Of a DNA stretch of 35,753 nucleotides, positions 6,480-18,811 are shown piece by piece (the stretch's first letter is position 1; every line of letters starts with the position of its first letter). The stretch is from Myxococcales bacterium (GTDB taxonomy: Bacteria > Myxococcota_A > Polyangia > Palsa-1104). The position numbers were made by a program, and so were the translations under genes. A model generated the notes under the pieces. That model saw only the letters and a program-made list of their open reading frames with translations, made no database searches and was not told the origin of the DNA. Where the stretch lies: contig PNAM01000106.1 in assembly GCA_003170275.1 (NCBI GenBank), positions 297-36,049 on the forward strand. Direction: 5' to 3'.

Positions 6480-7448
6480 GTGAAGCAGAAGATCCAGCGC
6501 CTGCTGCTAGTGATCTCCTACGTGCAGCGCAACAAGGGCGCCAAGGTCGCCGACGTGGCGCGCGTGGTCGGCATGACGACCGAGGAGCTCAAAGCCAGCG
6601 TGCCGGCGCTGAGCATGATCGGGCGGCCGCCGTTTCAGCCGGACGATCTGATCGACATCTCGATCGATGGGCAGGATCGGATGTACGTGTACCTGGACCA
6701 GGCGCTCGGCAAGCCGTTGCGCTTGACGCAGCAGGAGTGGCTGGCGCTGGCGATCGCGCTGCAGACGCTGGGCGGCTCCGGCGCGGGGCACTACGCGGAG
6801 ACCGCGCAGGCGATCCTCGGCAAGCTCAAGGGGCTGCTCGCCAACGGCGAGGGCGCGGCCGAGCTCGAGCGCCAGTTCGCGATCGAGGGCGAAGATCGCG
6901 CGGTGCAGGTGGTGGAGAAGTTTCGCGTGCTCGAGCGCGGGCTCGAGGAGGGGCGGCGGGTGGAGATCGTGTACTACACCGCCAGCCGCGGCGAGCTGAG
7001 CACCCGGCGGCTCGATCCGTATGCGCTCATCCAGTTTCTCGGATCGTGGTACGCGGTCGGGCACGACGATCATCGCAACGAGGTGCGTATCTTCAAGGTG
7101 GAGCGCATCCGCGAGGCGCGGCTGACCGAGGAGCGCTTCGAGCGGCCGGCCGATTTTCGCGCCGACAAGTACGCGCGCAGCCGTATGCTGGTCGGCCCGC
7201 TCGGCGGCGTGGCGCGCATTCGCTTTCCGGCGGCGCTCGCGCAGGTGATCGCCGAGGAGCACCCGCCCGAGCGCGTGCACGCGCAGCCCGACGGCGGCGT
7301 CGAGCTCGAGCTCGAGTACCACCATCCCGAATGGGTGGCGGGCTGGGTGCTGTCGTTCGCCGGCGCCGCGCAGGTGCTCGGGCCGGACGAGGTGCGCGCG
7401 GCGGTGGCGGCGCGCTGCACCGAAGCGCTCGCGCACTACCCCGACTAG
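6480..7448 (+). CDS. WYL-domain transcriptional regulator, PafC-like
   Basis: 322 residues from GTG 6480, with AGGAAGGGGGA directly upstream as ribosome binding site. The N-terminal helix-turn-helix (KIQRLLLVISYVQRNKGAKV, then VARVVGMTTEELKASVPALS) and the segment PPFQPDDLIDISIDGQDRMY, KPLRLTQQEWLALAIALQTL match the PafC pattern, in which the second protein of the pair has a divergent DNA-binding domain. The WYL domain spans about 150-215 with RRLDPYALIQFLGSWYAVGH (SWYAVGH at 189-195) and RIFKVERI; a WCX-like tail follows to the end. With the preceding gene it forms a PafB-then-PafC tandem. Its stop overlaps the recD stop in a shared CTAG, so transcription of the two units converges with no room for a terminator. 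Confidence 0.9.
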   Translation: MKQKIQRLLLVISYVQRNKGAKVADVARVVGMTTEELKASVPALSMIGRPPFQPDDLIDISIDGQDRMYVYLDQALGKPLRLTQQEWLALAIALQTLGGSGAGHYAETAQAILGKLKGLLANGEGAAELERQFAIEGEDRAVQVVEKFRVLERGLEEGRRVEIVYYTASRGELSTRRLDPYALIQFLGSWYAVGHDDHRNEVRIFKVERIREARLTEERFERPADFRADKYARSRMLVGPLGGVARIRFPAALAQVIAEEHPPERVHAQPDGGVELELEYHHPEWVAGWVLSFAGAAQVLGPDEVRAAVAARCTEALAHYPD

Positions 7449-9472
7449 AACGGCAGTTTCAGTTGGTTGGGGTTCTTGGCCGGTTTGCTCGCGGGTGGAG
7501 GGGGCGACGGGCGCGGACCGCCCAGCTTGTCGGCGATGCCGGAGAAGCGCCGGATCTGACGTGCGACGCCGGCGTCGAACAGTGGGCGGTGACCGAGCAG
7601 CACCACCGAGCGACGGCTGCGCGTGACCGCGGTGTACAGCAGCTCGCGCGTGAGGAGCGCCAGATCCTCGTCGGGCAGCACCACCGCCACGTGGTCGAAC
7701 TCCGAGCCCTGGCTCTTGTGGATGGTCATGGCGTACGAGAGCTGGATCTGCGGGCGCAGGGCGTCGAGGTGGAACACCGCGTAGCCGCCGGGGCGGCGTG
7801 GGAACACCACCATGGTCAGCGGATGTCCGGCGGCGCGCGGCGAGTCGCCCATGCTCACGCGCATGACCAGCCCCTGATCGCCGTTGAACAGCCCGCGCGC
7901 GTAGTCGTTGTGCAGCATGAGCACCGGCTCGCCGGGGTACAGCGGGTGGCGCGCGTCGGCCGGGGCGTCGCCGATCGCGTGCGCATGCGCGAGTGCCTTG
8001 CGGTGCAAGAGGGCGTTCAGGTGTGCCGCGCCGGTGGACGCATACTCGCTGCGGGTGACGCACAGGATCCGGAAGCGCTCGAAATGGTCGAACAGGCGAT
8101 CGAGATCGCGACGGTCGGCCTCGTCGAAGCCTTCCGGTCCGAGCCGATACGGCCGGCGCCACAGCTCGTCGAAGCCGTCGAGCCCGTGCACGCGCTCACG
8201 GAACCAGCGCTCGACGAAGGCCGCGCGCGAGCCGTCGAGCGTCTCGACCTTTTCGAACGCCAGCTCGGCCGCGCTCGCGCGCAGGGTGGTCCCGGTGGGC
8301 GTGACGCCGGCCTGGATCTCGCGCGCCACCGACAAGACGTTGCGACCCGCTGGATCGACCGGATCCATCCGGTAGCTCTCGGTGAGCCGCACGCCGCTCG
8401 GCACGCAGGGCAATAAATCGCGGAACACCGCGCCGGCGTCCACCGAGGGGAGCTGGTCGGCGTCGCCGAGCACGATCAGGATCGCGTCGTCGCGCACCGA
8501 GCGCGCCAGCTGGTCCATGAGATACAGGTCGATCATCGAGCCCTCGTCGACGATCACGACGCGCTCGGACAGGCGGTTGTTCTCGTGGTGCGAAAAGCGG
8601 CTGCCGCGCGGCGAATAGCCGAGCAGCCGGTGCAGCGTGCGGGCCTCGGGGCAGGTGATCGCGCGATCGATCGGCGCGGGATCGACGATCGACGCCAGGC
8701 TGCGCTCGATCGACTCGCGCATGCGGAACGCGGCCTTGCCGGTGGGCGCGGCCAGCGCGACGCTCTCGAGCGGAACGTCGAGGCGCGCGAGCACACGCAA
8801 GATCGAAGCGACGATCGAGGTCTTGCCGGTCCCGGGCCCGCCGGAGATCACCGTCAGCCGGCCGGCGAGCGCCGAACAGACCGCGCGCTGCTGCTCGGCG
8901 GACAGCTCGACCGTCTTTCCGCGCTGCACCGCCGGGCGCGCCAGCACGTCGGCCAGCGCGCGGTCGATCAGGTCCGGCGCCGCGAGGCTGGCCGTCCCCA
9001 GCCGTGGCTTCAGCGCAGCGACCAGGCGATCCTCACAGGACAGCATGCGTTGGTGGTAGAGCCATCCACCGTCGACGATCAGCGGCTTGTAGTCGCCGGG
9101 CGCGCCCACCAGCGGCACCAGCGCCGGATGCGCGAGCAGCGCGATCGCGCGCTCGAGCCCCGCGTCGGCGCCGCCGAGCGCGCGGTACAGCGGGGCCAGG
9201 TAGGTGGCGCGTTCCGGGTCCGCGAGTGGGAGCCGCGTGGATCCCTGATGCACGCTGACCATCGATGCGAGCACAAGCACCAGCAGCGCTCGTTCGTCTT
9301 CCGGCCCAAGGCCGCGCGCGTAGCTGACCAGCTCCCACGCGAGGAACAGCGACTCCTCGCCGAGATCGTGCTCGCGGGCGGGCGGCTTGAGCTCGCGCGG
9401 AAAGCGTGCGGCGTCGGCGCCGCTGACCAGCAGCCGGGCGGTGCCGAGCGGGCTGAGGCCGCCGGGCTTCAT
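7445..9472 (-). CDS. recD: Exodeoxyribonuclease V subunit alpha (RecD helicase)
   Basis: 675 residues, an SF1B 5'-to-3' helicase of the RecBCD complex. An N-terminal RecD domain (about 1-180) is followed by Walker A GGPGTGKT (211-218), then APTGKAAFRMRES, VVIVDEGSMID (Walker B) and LGDADQLPSVDAGAVFRDL. Helicase motifs V and VI follow: IQLSYAMTIHKSQGSEFDHV and LLYTAVTRSRRSVVLLGH. Nothing is missing. The ATG at 9472 overlaps the recB stop (ATGA) and is preceded by AGGGGAG, so it is coupled to recB. The tail is Pro/Lys-rich and ends in NPNQLKLPF. RecD attaches to RecBC and drives the strand ending 5' during double-strand-break resection. Confidence 0.95.
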   Translation of the reverse strand: MKPGGLSPLGTARLLVSGADAARFPRELKPPAREHDLGEESLFLAWELVSYARGLGPEDERALLVLVLASMVSVHQGSTRLPLADPERATYLAPLYRALGGADAGLERAIALLAHPALVPLVGAPGDYKPLIVDGGWLYHQRMLSCEDRLVAALKPRLGTASLAAPDLIDRALADVLARPAVQRGKTVELSAEQQRAVCSALAGRLTVISGGPGTGKTSIVASILRVLARLDVPLESVALAAPTGKAAFRMRESIERSLASIVDPAPIDRAITCPEARTLHRLLGYSPRGSRFSHHENNRLSERVVIVDEGSMIDLYLMDQLARSVRDDAILIVLGDADQLPSVDAGAVFRDLLPCVPSGVRLTESYRMDPVDPAGRNVLSVAREIQAGVTPTGTTLRASAAELAFEKVETLDGSRAAFVERWFRERVHGLDGFDELWRRPYRLGPEGFDEADRRDLDRLFDHFERFRILCVTRSEYASTGAAHLNALLHRKALAHAHAIGDAPADARHPLYPGEPVLMLHNDYARGLFNGDQGLVMRVSMGDSPRAAGHPLTMVVFPRRPGGYAVFHLDALRPQIQLSYAMTIHKSQGSEFDHVAVVLPDEDLALLTRELLYTAVTRSRRSVVLLGHRPLFDAGVARQIRRFSGIADKLGGPRPSPPPPASKPAKNPNQLKLPF

Positions 9473-12400
9473 CTGCTCCCCTGATCGAGCGGCTGACCGC
9501 GCACGAGGCGCTGCTCCCACTCGCACACGTCGGCCCAGCCCGGCTTGTGGAACTGCACGCCGGCGCGCTCGTCGCCCGGCATCATCCCGCGCAGAAAGCA
9601 GAACACCATCCCGCCGAAGCGCGCTTCGTAGGCGGCCGCGTCGTGGATGCGCAGCATCTTGACCAGCGCCAGCGAGTACAGCTGCGCCTGCAACTGATAG
9701 TGCTCCTCGACGTGCTCGGCGAGCTCGGCCGGCGCCCAGCCGGTGAGGAGATCGCTCTTCCAGTCGCCGAAGTAGACCTTGCCCGCGTGCTCGAAGACCA
9801 GATCGACGAAGCCCTTGATGAAGCCGCGCCCGATCTCGAGGCGCGACGTGGTCGCGAGCTGCTCGGTCAGGCGCGGATGCGCGGCTTCCGGGTAGGGATA
9901 GAGAAACTCCATCTCGCGCAGCACGCGATCGGTGCCGCACAGACCGTCCGGAAGACGCTCCGGGCCGAGCACGAGCGGGGCGGTGAGCGCGGCGTGCACC
10001 AGCCGCTGGCTGTGTAGGAGGTGGCGCGGCTCGCGATCGTGATGACGAAGCGCATCGGCAAACAGAGTGCGAACCGGCGGAAGGACGCGCCAGGCGTCGA
10101 ACGCGGGCGCGGCTTCGAAGGTGGTCAGGTCGACCGTTTCGAGCAGCTCGTGCAGGAAGATGCCGGTGGCCGCGCCGCCGGGCAACTCGTCCTCGGGGAG
10201 CTCGGACCGGACCAGCGCCGGCGGCTCCGCGGCGAAGTCCTCTGGCCCGAGCTCGGCCGCGCGCGCCAGCGACTGCTTCATCCGCGTGTAGGACGTGATG
10301 GTGAAGCCGGCGTGCGTCTTGCGCAGCGCCGCCAGCTCGCTCGAGGGTGCCAGCCGGCTGGTGAGCGCCGCCGGCGGCCGCCAGCCGTGTAGCGGCGATT
10401 CGCTGCTCGCGACCGCCCGCAGCCCGGCGGGCTTGGCGAGATGGATCGGCTCGACCGCAAACAGCGATGAGGATGGGACGGCGGCACGCACGCGCGCGAG
10501 CTGCGGATTGAGGTGCGCGTAGCAGCCCGCCGGCTCGACGCTTCCGTCGGGGAAGTAGGGCAGGTACAGCCTGGCCTTGGCGCGGGTGAGCGCCACGTAC
10601 AACAGGCGTTGGTCCTCGCCGTCGGTCTCGGCCTTGATCGCGGCAGCGACGGTGGACGGCAGGTTGCGGTTGCCCATCCACGCCAGCCGGCGGCCGTACT
10701 GGTGGTACACGCGCACCGCATCGGCGCGGGTCCACAGCCCGCCGTACAGGAACACCACGTCGGCCTCGAGGCCCTTGGCCTTGTGCATGGTCATGATCTG
10801 CACGGCCTTCCGTTCGCTCTCCAGGCGCTGCACGTTGCCGTCGACGCCCTCGGGCGCCGCTTTCTTCTCCTCGAACTGGGTGAGCTGCAGGATCAGCTCG
10901 CGCAGGGTGGCGCGGTTGCGATGCGCCTGCTCGAGCAGCAGCTCAAACAGGTGCTGGTAGTTGGTGAGCTCGCGCTCCCCGTCGTCGGCGAACAGCGTGC
11001 GGCGCAGCACGCCCGAGTCCTCGAGGATGTGCGTGAACAGCCGATCGTATTCCTTGTCGTCGGCGAGCGCCTTCCAGTCGAGCAGCCGCTGGACCAGCGG
11101 GTGCGTGCCGGGCAGCCCGCGGCTGTTCTCCAGCTCCGCCAGGGTGAGCGCGAAGAACGGCGTCAACCAGGCCTTGAGCCGTCGCGACAGGCTGTGCGGG
11201 TCGTCGATCGCGCCCAACAGATCGCGGACGTGGTGTGCCTCGTCCGTCTGGAACAGGCCGTCCTGCTTGTAGTACGCGTGCGCGATCCCGGCCTGGCGCA
11301 GCGCGTTTCCCACCTCATAGCCCTCGTTGGCCGTGCGCGTGAGCACGAAGATCTCGCTCGGCTCGATCGGCCTGCGCATGCCGTCGTGCTGGAGCTGCAG
11401 GCTGCCCGCGACGATCGAACGAATCTCGCGCGCGATCTGCGCCGCGATCGCCTCGCGCGCCTCGGGCTGATTCGGCGCTTTGGGCGTGCCGTCCTTCTTT
11501 CGCTCGCCGGTGTGCTGCAGCTCGTAGAGCACCACCGGCGCGGCTGGCTGTCCGTCCCGGTCGAGCAGCGTGCGCTCGGGGCGGCCGCAGCGCACGGGCG
11601 AGTCGTAGCGAATCGGGCCGGTGAAGAACGGCTCCGCCACGCGCTGGTCGAGGATCTCGTTGTAGGCGCGGATCAGCGCGTCGGTGGAGCGGAAGTTCTC
11701 CTCGAGCGGCGCCACCACGCCGCCGCCCTCCACGACCCGCGCGCGTGCCTCGAGGTAGGTCTGCACGTCCGCGCCGCGGAAGCCGTAGATCGCCTGTTTG
11801 GGGTCGCCGATGAGATACAGCGGCCGCAACTCCGTACCGGCGCCCGACTGAAAGAAGATGCGCTCGAAGATCTGCCACTGGATGCCGTCGGTGTCCTGGA
11901 ACTCGTCGATCAGCGCGACCCGATAGCGATCGCGGAGCAGCTGCACCAGCCCCTCGGCCTCCGGCGCGGCGAGGCTCTCGGCGACCAGCGACAGCATGTC
12001 CTGGAAATCGAAGAAGCCGGTCTCGCGCTTCTGGCGGCTCAGCCGTTCGCGCACCAGCGGCAGGAAGGACTGCGCGAGCGCGGCCTCCCAGGGAACCAGC
12101 TTGGCCAAGATCGCCGCGACCGCCGCGTGCTGCGCGATCGGCGCAAAGTCTTCCTCTTGCAGCGCGGCGAGGAGCTGCGCGGTGTCGCGGTCCTGGGCCC
12201 AGACCGCGACCGGGCCGGCGAGCTGCAGGAGCTTGGCATCGCGCGCGGCCGGTCCGGCCTGGAACGCGTCGAGCGCGGCCTCGAGTCCGGCGCGGTCGAA
12301 GACCGGAAGCAGCGCGCACTGTTTGGTGTGGCACTGGAGCAGCATCTCGGCGAGCCCGTCGACGGGCGTGGCGGTCGCGTCGTCGCGCAGCCACACGGTC

Positions 12401-12899
12401 AGGAACTGGCTGAGCGCGGGATCGCGCGCGAAGCTGTGGCGCAGCGCCTCCTTGAATGCGCGCTGGAACGCGGCCTTCTCGTCGACCTGGCGCTGCTCGA
12501 ACAGCCGGCGGTTGGCGAACGCGTGCTCGGTCAAGACCCGCTGGCAGAACGCGTGGATGGTCGAGATGTTGGCGCGGTCGAAGCCGAACAGCGCGCTCTC
12601 GAGCCGCTCGCGGGCCGCGTCGTCGATCGCCCAGCAGCTCTCGTCCGGATCCTGTTCCGACGGAAAGTCGCCGAGCAGCTCCTTGATCTTGCCGCGCACG
12701 CGCTGAGTCAGCTCGGCGGTCGCTTTTTCGGTGAAGGTGACCACCAGGATCTGATCGATGCGCGTGCCGTGCAGGATCAGCTCGATCACCAGATGCTCGA
12801 GCGTGTAGGTCTTGCCCGTGCCGGCCGACGCCTCGATCACCGCGTGGTGGTTCGCCGGCAGCGCGCCGAGGATGGCCGGCTTCCGGTAGTAGCGGGTGG

Positions 12900-12903
<4 letters not shown>
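9469..12903 (-). CDS. recB: Exodeoxyribonuclease V subunit beta (RecB helicase-nuclease)
   Basis: 1144 residues, a UvrD-type 3'-to-5' helicase with a C-terminal nuclease. Walker A ASAGTGKT is at 25-32, with VVTFTEKATAELTQRV (motif Ia), VALIDEFQDTDGIQWQIF (motif II), YLIGDPKQAIYGFRGADV (motif III) and MTMHKAKGLEADVVFLYGG (motif V). The RecB nuclease centre is intact: GFVDLVF with Asp1034, GDWKSD with Asp1047 and Lys1049, and a QLQAQLY motif after it. The protein should therefore both unwind and cut DNA. ATG 12903 overlaps the recC stop (ATGA) with GAAGG upstream; the longer open frame to 13128 lies inside recC and is not used. Long open frames on the opposite strand are shadows. Confidence 0.96.
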
Positions 12904-16448
<3,545 letters not shown>

Positions 16449-16462
16449 CGAGCCTTGCAGAA

Positions 16463-16486
16463 ACCCTACTCCCTGGGTGTGACATT
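16463..16486 (-). promoter_or_regulatory. Candidate WYL/PafBC-type DNA-damage promoter of recCBD
   Basis: Minus strand: AATGTCACACCC (16486-16475), AGGGAG, then TAGGGT (16468-16463), 14 bases before the recC ATG. The first 12 bases are identical to those upstream of rmuC; both sites have GTAGGnT at the same distance. Read as ATGTCACAC, N8, TAGGGT it fits the layout of PafBC-dependent promoters. A start near 16456 would give a very short leader containing AAGG. Confidence 0.65.
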
Positions 16487-16493
16487 GGGAGTC

Positions 16494-16523
16494 TTGATTT
16501 GGGAACGCCGCCTTCATTAATGA
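16494..16523 (+). promoter_or_regulatory. Possible promoter of the acyl-CoA dehydrogenase operon
   Basis: TTGATT (16494-16499), 18 bases, then TAATGA (16518-16523) in an AT-richer patch directly upstream of the start codon. It overlaps the back of the divergent recC element. No ribosome binding site precedes either candidate ATG (16527 or 16536). This is a weak call. Confidence 0.3.
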
Positions 16524-16525
16524 TA

Positions 16526-16538
16526 CATGCCTGGCATG
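16526..16538. repeat. 13-bp perfect inverted repeat across the acyl-CoA dehydrogenase start
   Basis: CATGCC-T-GGCATG covers both candidate start codons (ATG 16527 and ATG 16536) of the acyl-CoA dehydrogenase. It could be an operator for a dimeric repressor or an RNA stem at the translation start, or chance. Confidence 0.4.
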
Positions 16539-17678
16539 CCGTACCTCTTCGAGACGGACGAGCACGCGGCGCTGCGCCTGCAAATCCGCCGCTTTGCGGA
16601 GCGCGAGATCGCGCCGCACGCGCACGCCTGGGACGAGGCCGCGGAGTTTCCGCGCTCGCTCTATCCGGCCGCCGCCGAAGCGGGGCTGCTGGGGCTCGGT
16701 TATCCGGCGGCGCTCGGCGGCTCGGGCGGCGATCTGTCGCACGGGATCGTCGGGTTCGAGGAGCTGGTGCTGGCCGGCAAGTCGGTGGGCGTCAAGGTCG
16801 GACTGGGAACGCACGGCATCGCGCTGCCGCCCATCCTGGCGCTCGGCACCGACGAGCAGAAACGACGCTTCGTGCCGCCGGTGCTGCGCGGCGAGAAGGT
16901 GGCGGCGCTGGCGATCACCGGGCCGGGCTGTGGATCGGACGTCGCCGCGGTCGCAACCCGGGCGCGGCGAGACGGCGATCATTACGTGGTCGACGGCGCC
17001 AAGACCTTCATCAGCTCGGGGTGCCGCGCCGATTTCGTCACCACCGCGGTGCGCACCGGGGGGCCGGGCCACGGTGGGCTCTCGCTGTTGGTGATCGAGC
17101 GCGGGACGCCGGGCTTCACGGTCTCGAAGAAGCTCGAAAAAATGGGCTGGTGGGCCTCGGACACCGCCGAGCTGTCGTTCGACGGCTGTCGCGTGCCGGT
17201 GGCCAACCGCATCGGCGACGAGGGGCAGGGCTTTTACGCGATCGTCGCCAACTTCGTCAGCGAGCGGCTGTTCCTCGCCGGGCAGTGCGTCTCGGTCGCC
17301 GAGCTCGCCTATCGCGAGGCGGTCGCCTACGCGCGCGAGCGACACGCGTTCGGCAAGCCGCTGGCCGGCTTCCAGGTGACGCGCCACAAGCTGGCCGACA
17401 TGGCCACGCGGCTGGCCGCGGCGCGCGCGCTAACCGGCGAGGTGGTGGCGCGCTACCTGCGCGGCGAGAAGACCCCGTCGCTGGCGGCGATGGCCAAGAA
17501 CGCCGGCACCGATATGTGCAGCTACGTGTGCGACGAGGCCGTGCAGATCCACGGCGGCGCGGGCTACCTGCGCGGCACCGTCGTCGAGCGCCTGTACCGC
17601 GACGCGCGGCTCTATCCGATCGGCGGCGGGACGCGCGAGATCATGAACGAGATCATCGCCAAGACGGAGGGATACTGA
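16527..17678 (+). CDS. Acyl-CoA dehydrogenase, long-chain/isovaleryl-type active site
   Basis: 383 residues with the full ACAD fold: N-terminal helices 1-125, a beta domain with AITGPGCGSDVAAVATRARR (about 129-148) and YVVDGAKTFISSG, and C-terminal helices with RHAFGKPLAGFQVTRHKLAD and QIHGGAGYLR. It oxidises acyl-CoA to trans-2-enoyl-CoA with FAD. The usual catalytic Glu of medium- and short-chain enzymes (YEGT) is replaced by Gly in IGGGTREIMNEIIAK. Glu246 in NFVSERLFLA sits where LCAD and isovaleryl-CoA dehydrogenase carry their catalytic base, so the enzyme should be active and of that type. Start 16527 or 16536 is undecided. The stop overlaps the next ATG (TGATG), so it is coupled to the isomerase-like gene. 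Confidence 0.92.
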   Translation: MPGMPYLFETDEHAALRLQIRRFAEREIAPHAHAWDEAAEFPRSLYPAAAEAGLLGLGYPAALGGSGGDLSHGIVGFEELVLAGKSVGVKVGLGTHGIALPPILALGTDEQKRRFVPPVLRGEKVAALAITGPGCGSDVAAVATRARRDGDHYVVDGAKTFISSGCRADFVTTAVRTGGPGHGGLSLLVIERGTPGFTVSKKLEKMGWWASDTAELSFDGCRVPVANRIGDEGQGFYAIVANFVSERLFLAGQCVSVAELAYREAVAYARERHAFGKPLAGFQVTRHKLADMATRLAAARALTGEVVARYLRGEKTPSLAAMAKNAGTDMCSYVCDEAVQIHGGAGYLRGTVVERLYRDARLYPIGGGTREIMNEIIAKTEGY

Positions 17679-18424
17679 TGCAACTCGAGCTACAGGAGCA
17701 GGTCGCGCTGGTGCGCATGGACGCGGGCAAGGCCAACGCCATCTCGCCGGCGTTCCTCGACGCGATGAACCGGCTGCTCGACGAGATCGAGCGCTCGCCG
17801 GCGCAGGCGATCGTGCTCACCGGCACCGGCAAGGCGTTCTCGGCGGGGCTCGCGCTGCCGCTCCTGATCGAGCTCGATCGGCCGCACATGACCACGTTCA
17901 TCGACAGCTTCAACCGCACGATGGTGCGGCTGTTCGACGTGACGCGGCCGATGGTGGCGGCGGTCAACGGGCACGCGATCGCGGGCGGCTGCGTGCTGGC
18001 GATGCAGGCCGACTATCGCCTGATCACCGACGCGCCGTGCAAGATCGGGCTGAACGAGGTGGTGCTCGGCATCGGGCTGCCGACGGTGGTGGTGGAGACC
18101 TTGCGCTGCCAGGTGCCGCCGGCGTCGCTGCTGCCGATCGCTCTCGAGGGGCGCCTGTTTGCGCCCGCGGAGGCGCTCGCGCTCGGGCTGGTGCACGAGG
18201 TGGTGCCGGAGGCGCGCCTGCTCGAGCGCGCGATGGAGAAGGCGCGCGAGCTGGCGGCGCTGCCGGCGAGCGCGGTGCGCCAGGTCAAGGCGTCGCTGCG
18301 CAGCCACGTGTCGGGCGTGGTGCATCGCGCGAGCGCCGACGATACGCGCGGCTGGGTGCAGACCTGGTTCTCCGACGAGGGACAGCAGCGATTGCGCGCT
18401 GCCGTGGCACGCCTCAAGGGCTGA
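17678..18424 (+). CDS. Crotonase-family delta3,delta2-enoyl-CoA isomerase (ECI1-like)
   Basis: 248 residues, crotonase fold. The oxyanion-hole segments are KAFSAGLAL (about 52-60) and NGHAIAGGCVLAM (98-109). Enoyl-CoA hydratases need two glutamates. The first position is Val106 here (GGCVLAM rather than GGCELAM), while the second is kept as Glu127 in IGLNEVVLGIGLP. One Glu, the IGLNE motif and the segment FAPAEALALGLVHEVVPE closely resemble mitochondrial ECI1, which shifts cis/trans-3-enoyl-CoA to trans-2-enoyl-CoA. I therefore prefer isomerase over hydratase. GGAGG lies 7 bases before the ATG, which overlaps the dehydrogenase stop. The pair would serve beta-oxidation of unsaturated acyl chains. 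Confidence 0.85.
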   Translation: MQLELQEQVALVRMDAGKANAISPAFLDAMNRLLDEIERSPAQAIVLTGTGKAFSAGLALPLLIELDRPHMTTFIDSFNRTMVRLFDVTRPMVAAVNGHAIAGGCVLAMQADYRLITDAPCKIGLNEVVLGIGLPTVVVETLRCQVPPASLLPIALEGRLFAPAEALALGLVHEVVPEARLLERAMEKARELAALPASAVRQVKASLRSHVSGVVHRASADDTRGWVQTWFSDEGQQRLRAAVARLKG

Positions 18425-18430
18425 GGGTGA

Positions 18431-18799
18431 TCAGCGGTAGACGATGCAAGCGGCGCGGAATCCAGACGTCGATTCGTTGACGGTCATGGAGGCGGAGTTC
18501 CCCTGAGCCATCTTGTTCTCGCCGGTGATGATGACCCCATCACATCCGTGGCGGGCGGCTTCCTCGCGCAACACCCCGATTAGCTCGAAGTCGCCGGCGC
18601 CGCTGAAGTTGCTCGCCTTGCTCGAGGTGATGAGGCCGGTCTCGACGAACGGCCTGGTTGGCCGGCTGGCGGTGAACATCTCGACTTCCGAGCCCGGCCT
18701 CGCCTGGACCGGGTGGGGCGGCTCGTTGAGCGGCATGAACCCGATCACCGTCCCGCAACCGCTCATGGCGCAGAATAACCACACGATCGCACGCTTCAT
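18431..18799 (-). CDS. Small lipoprotein, possibly DUF4156/RcsF-like
   Basis: 122 residues. MKRAIVWLFCAMSGC is a lipoprotein signal with Cys15 as acylation site. The mature part has the pattern FELIGVLREEAARHGCDGVIITGE near residues 70-95 and a final Cys. The same pattern (YEVIGTVFADSK, then AAAAHGGDGV) recurs in the first lipoprotein of this cluster. It recalls small DUF4156/RcsF-like outer-membrane lipoproteins, but that link is inference. GGAG lies about 5 bases before the ATG. It is the last of three genes and starts 12 bp after the previous stop. It converges with the isomerase-like gene (6 bp between stops). Confidence 0.7.
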   Translation of the reverse strand: MKRAIVWLFCAMSGCGTVIGFMPLNEPPHPVQARPGSEVEMFTASRPTRPFVETGLITSSKASNFSGAGDFELIGVLREEAARHGCDGVIITGENKMAQGNSASMTVNESTSGFRAACIVYR

Positions 18800-18811
18800 G
18801 GGCTCTCCGAT

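Noticed and set aside
16449..17387. N-terminal extension of recC by 313 codons
   Set aside because: It runs antisense through the well-supported acyl-CoA dehydrogenase gene; RecC proteins start at the MIHLTYSN segment.
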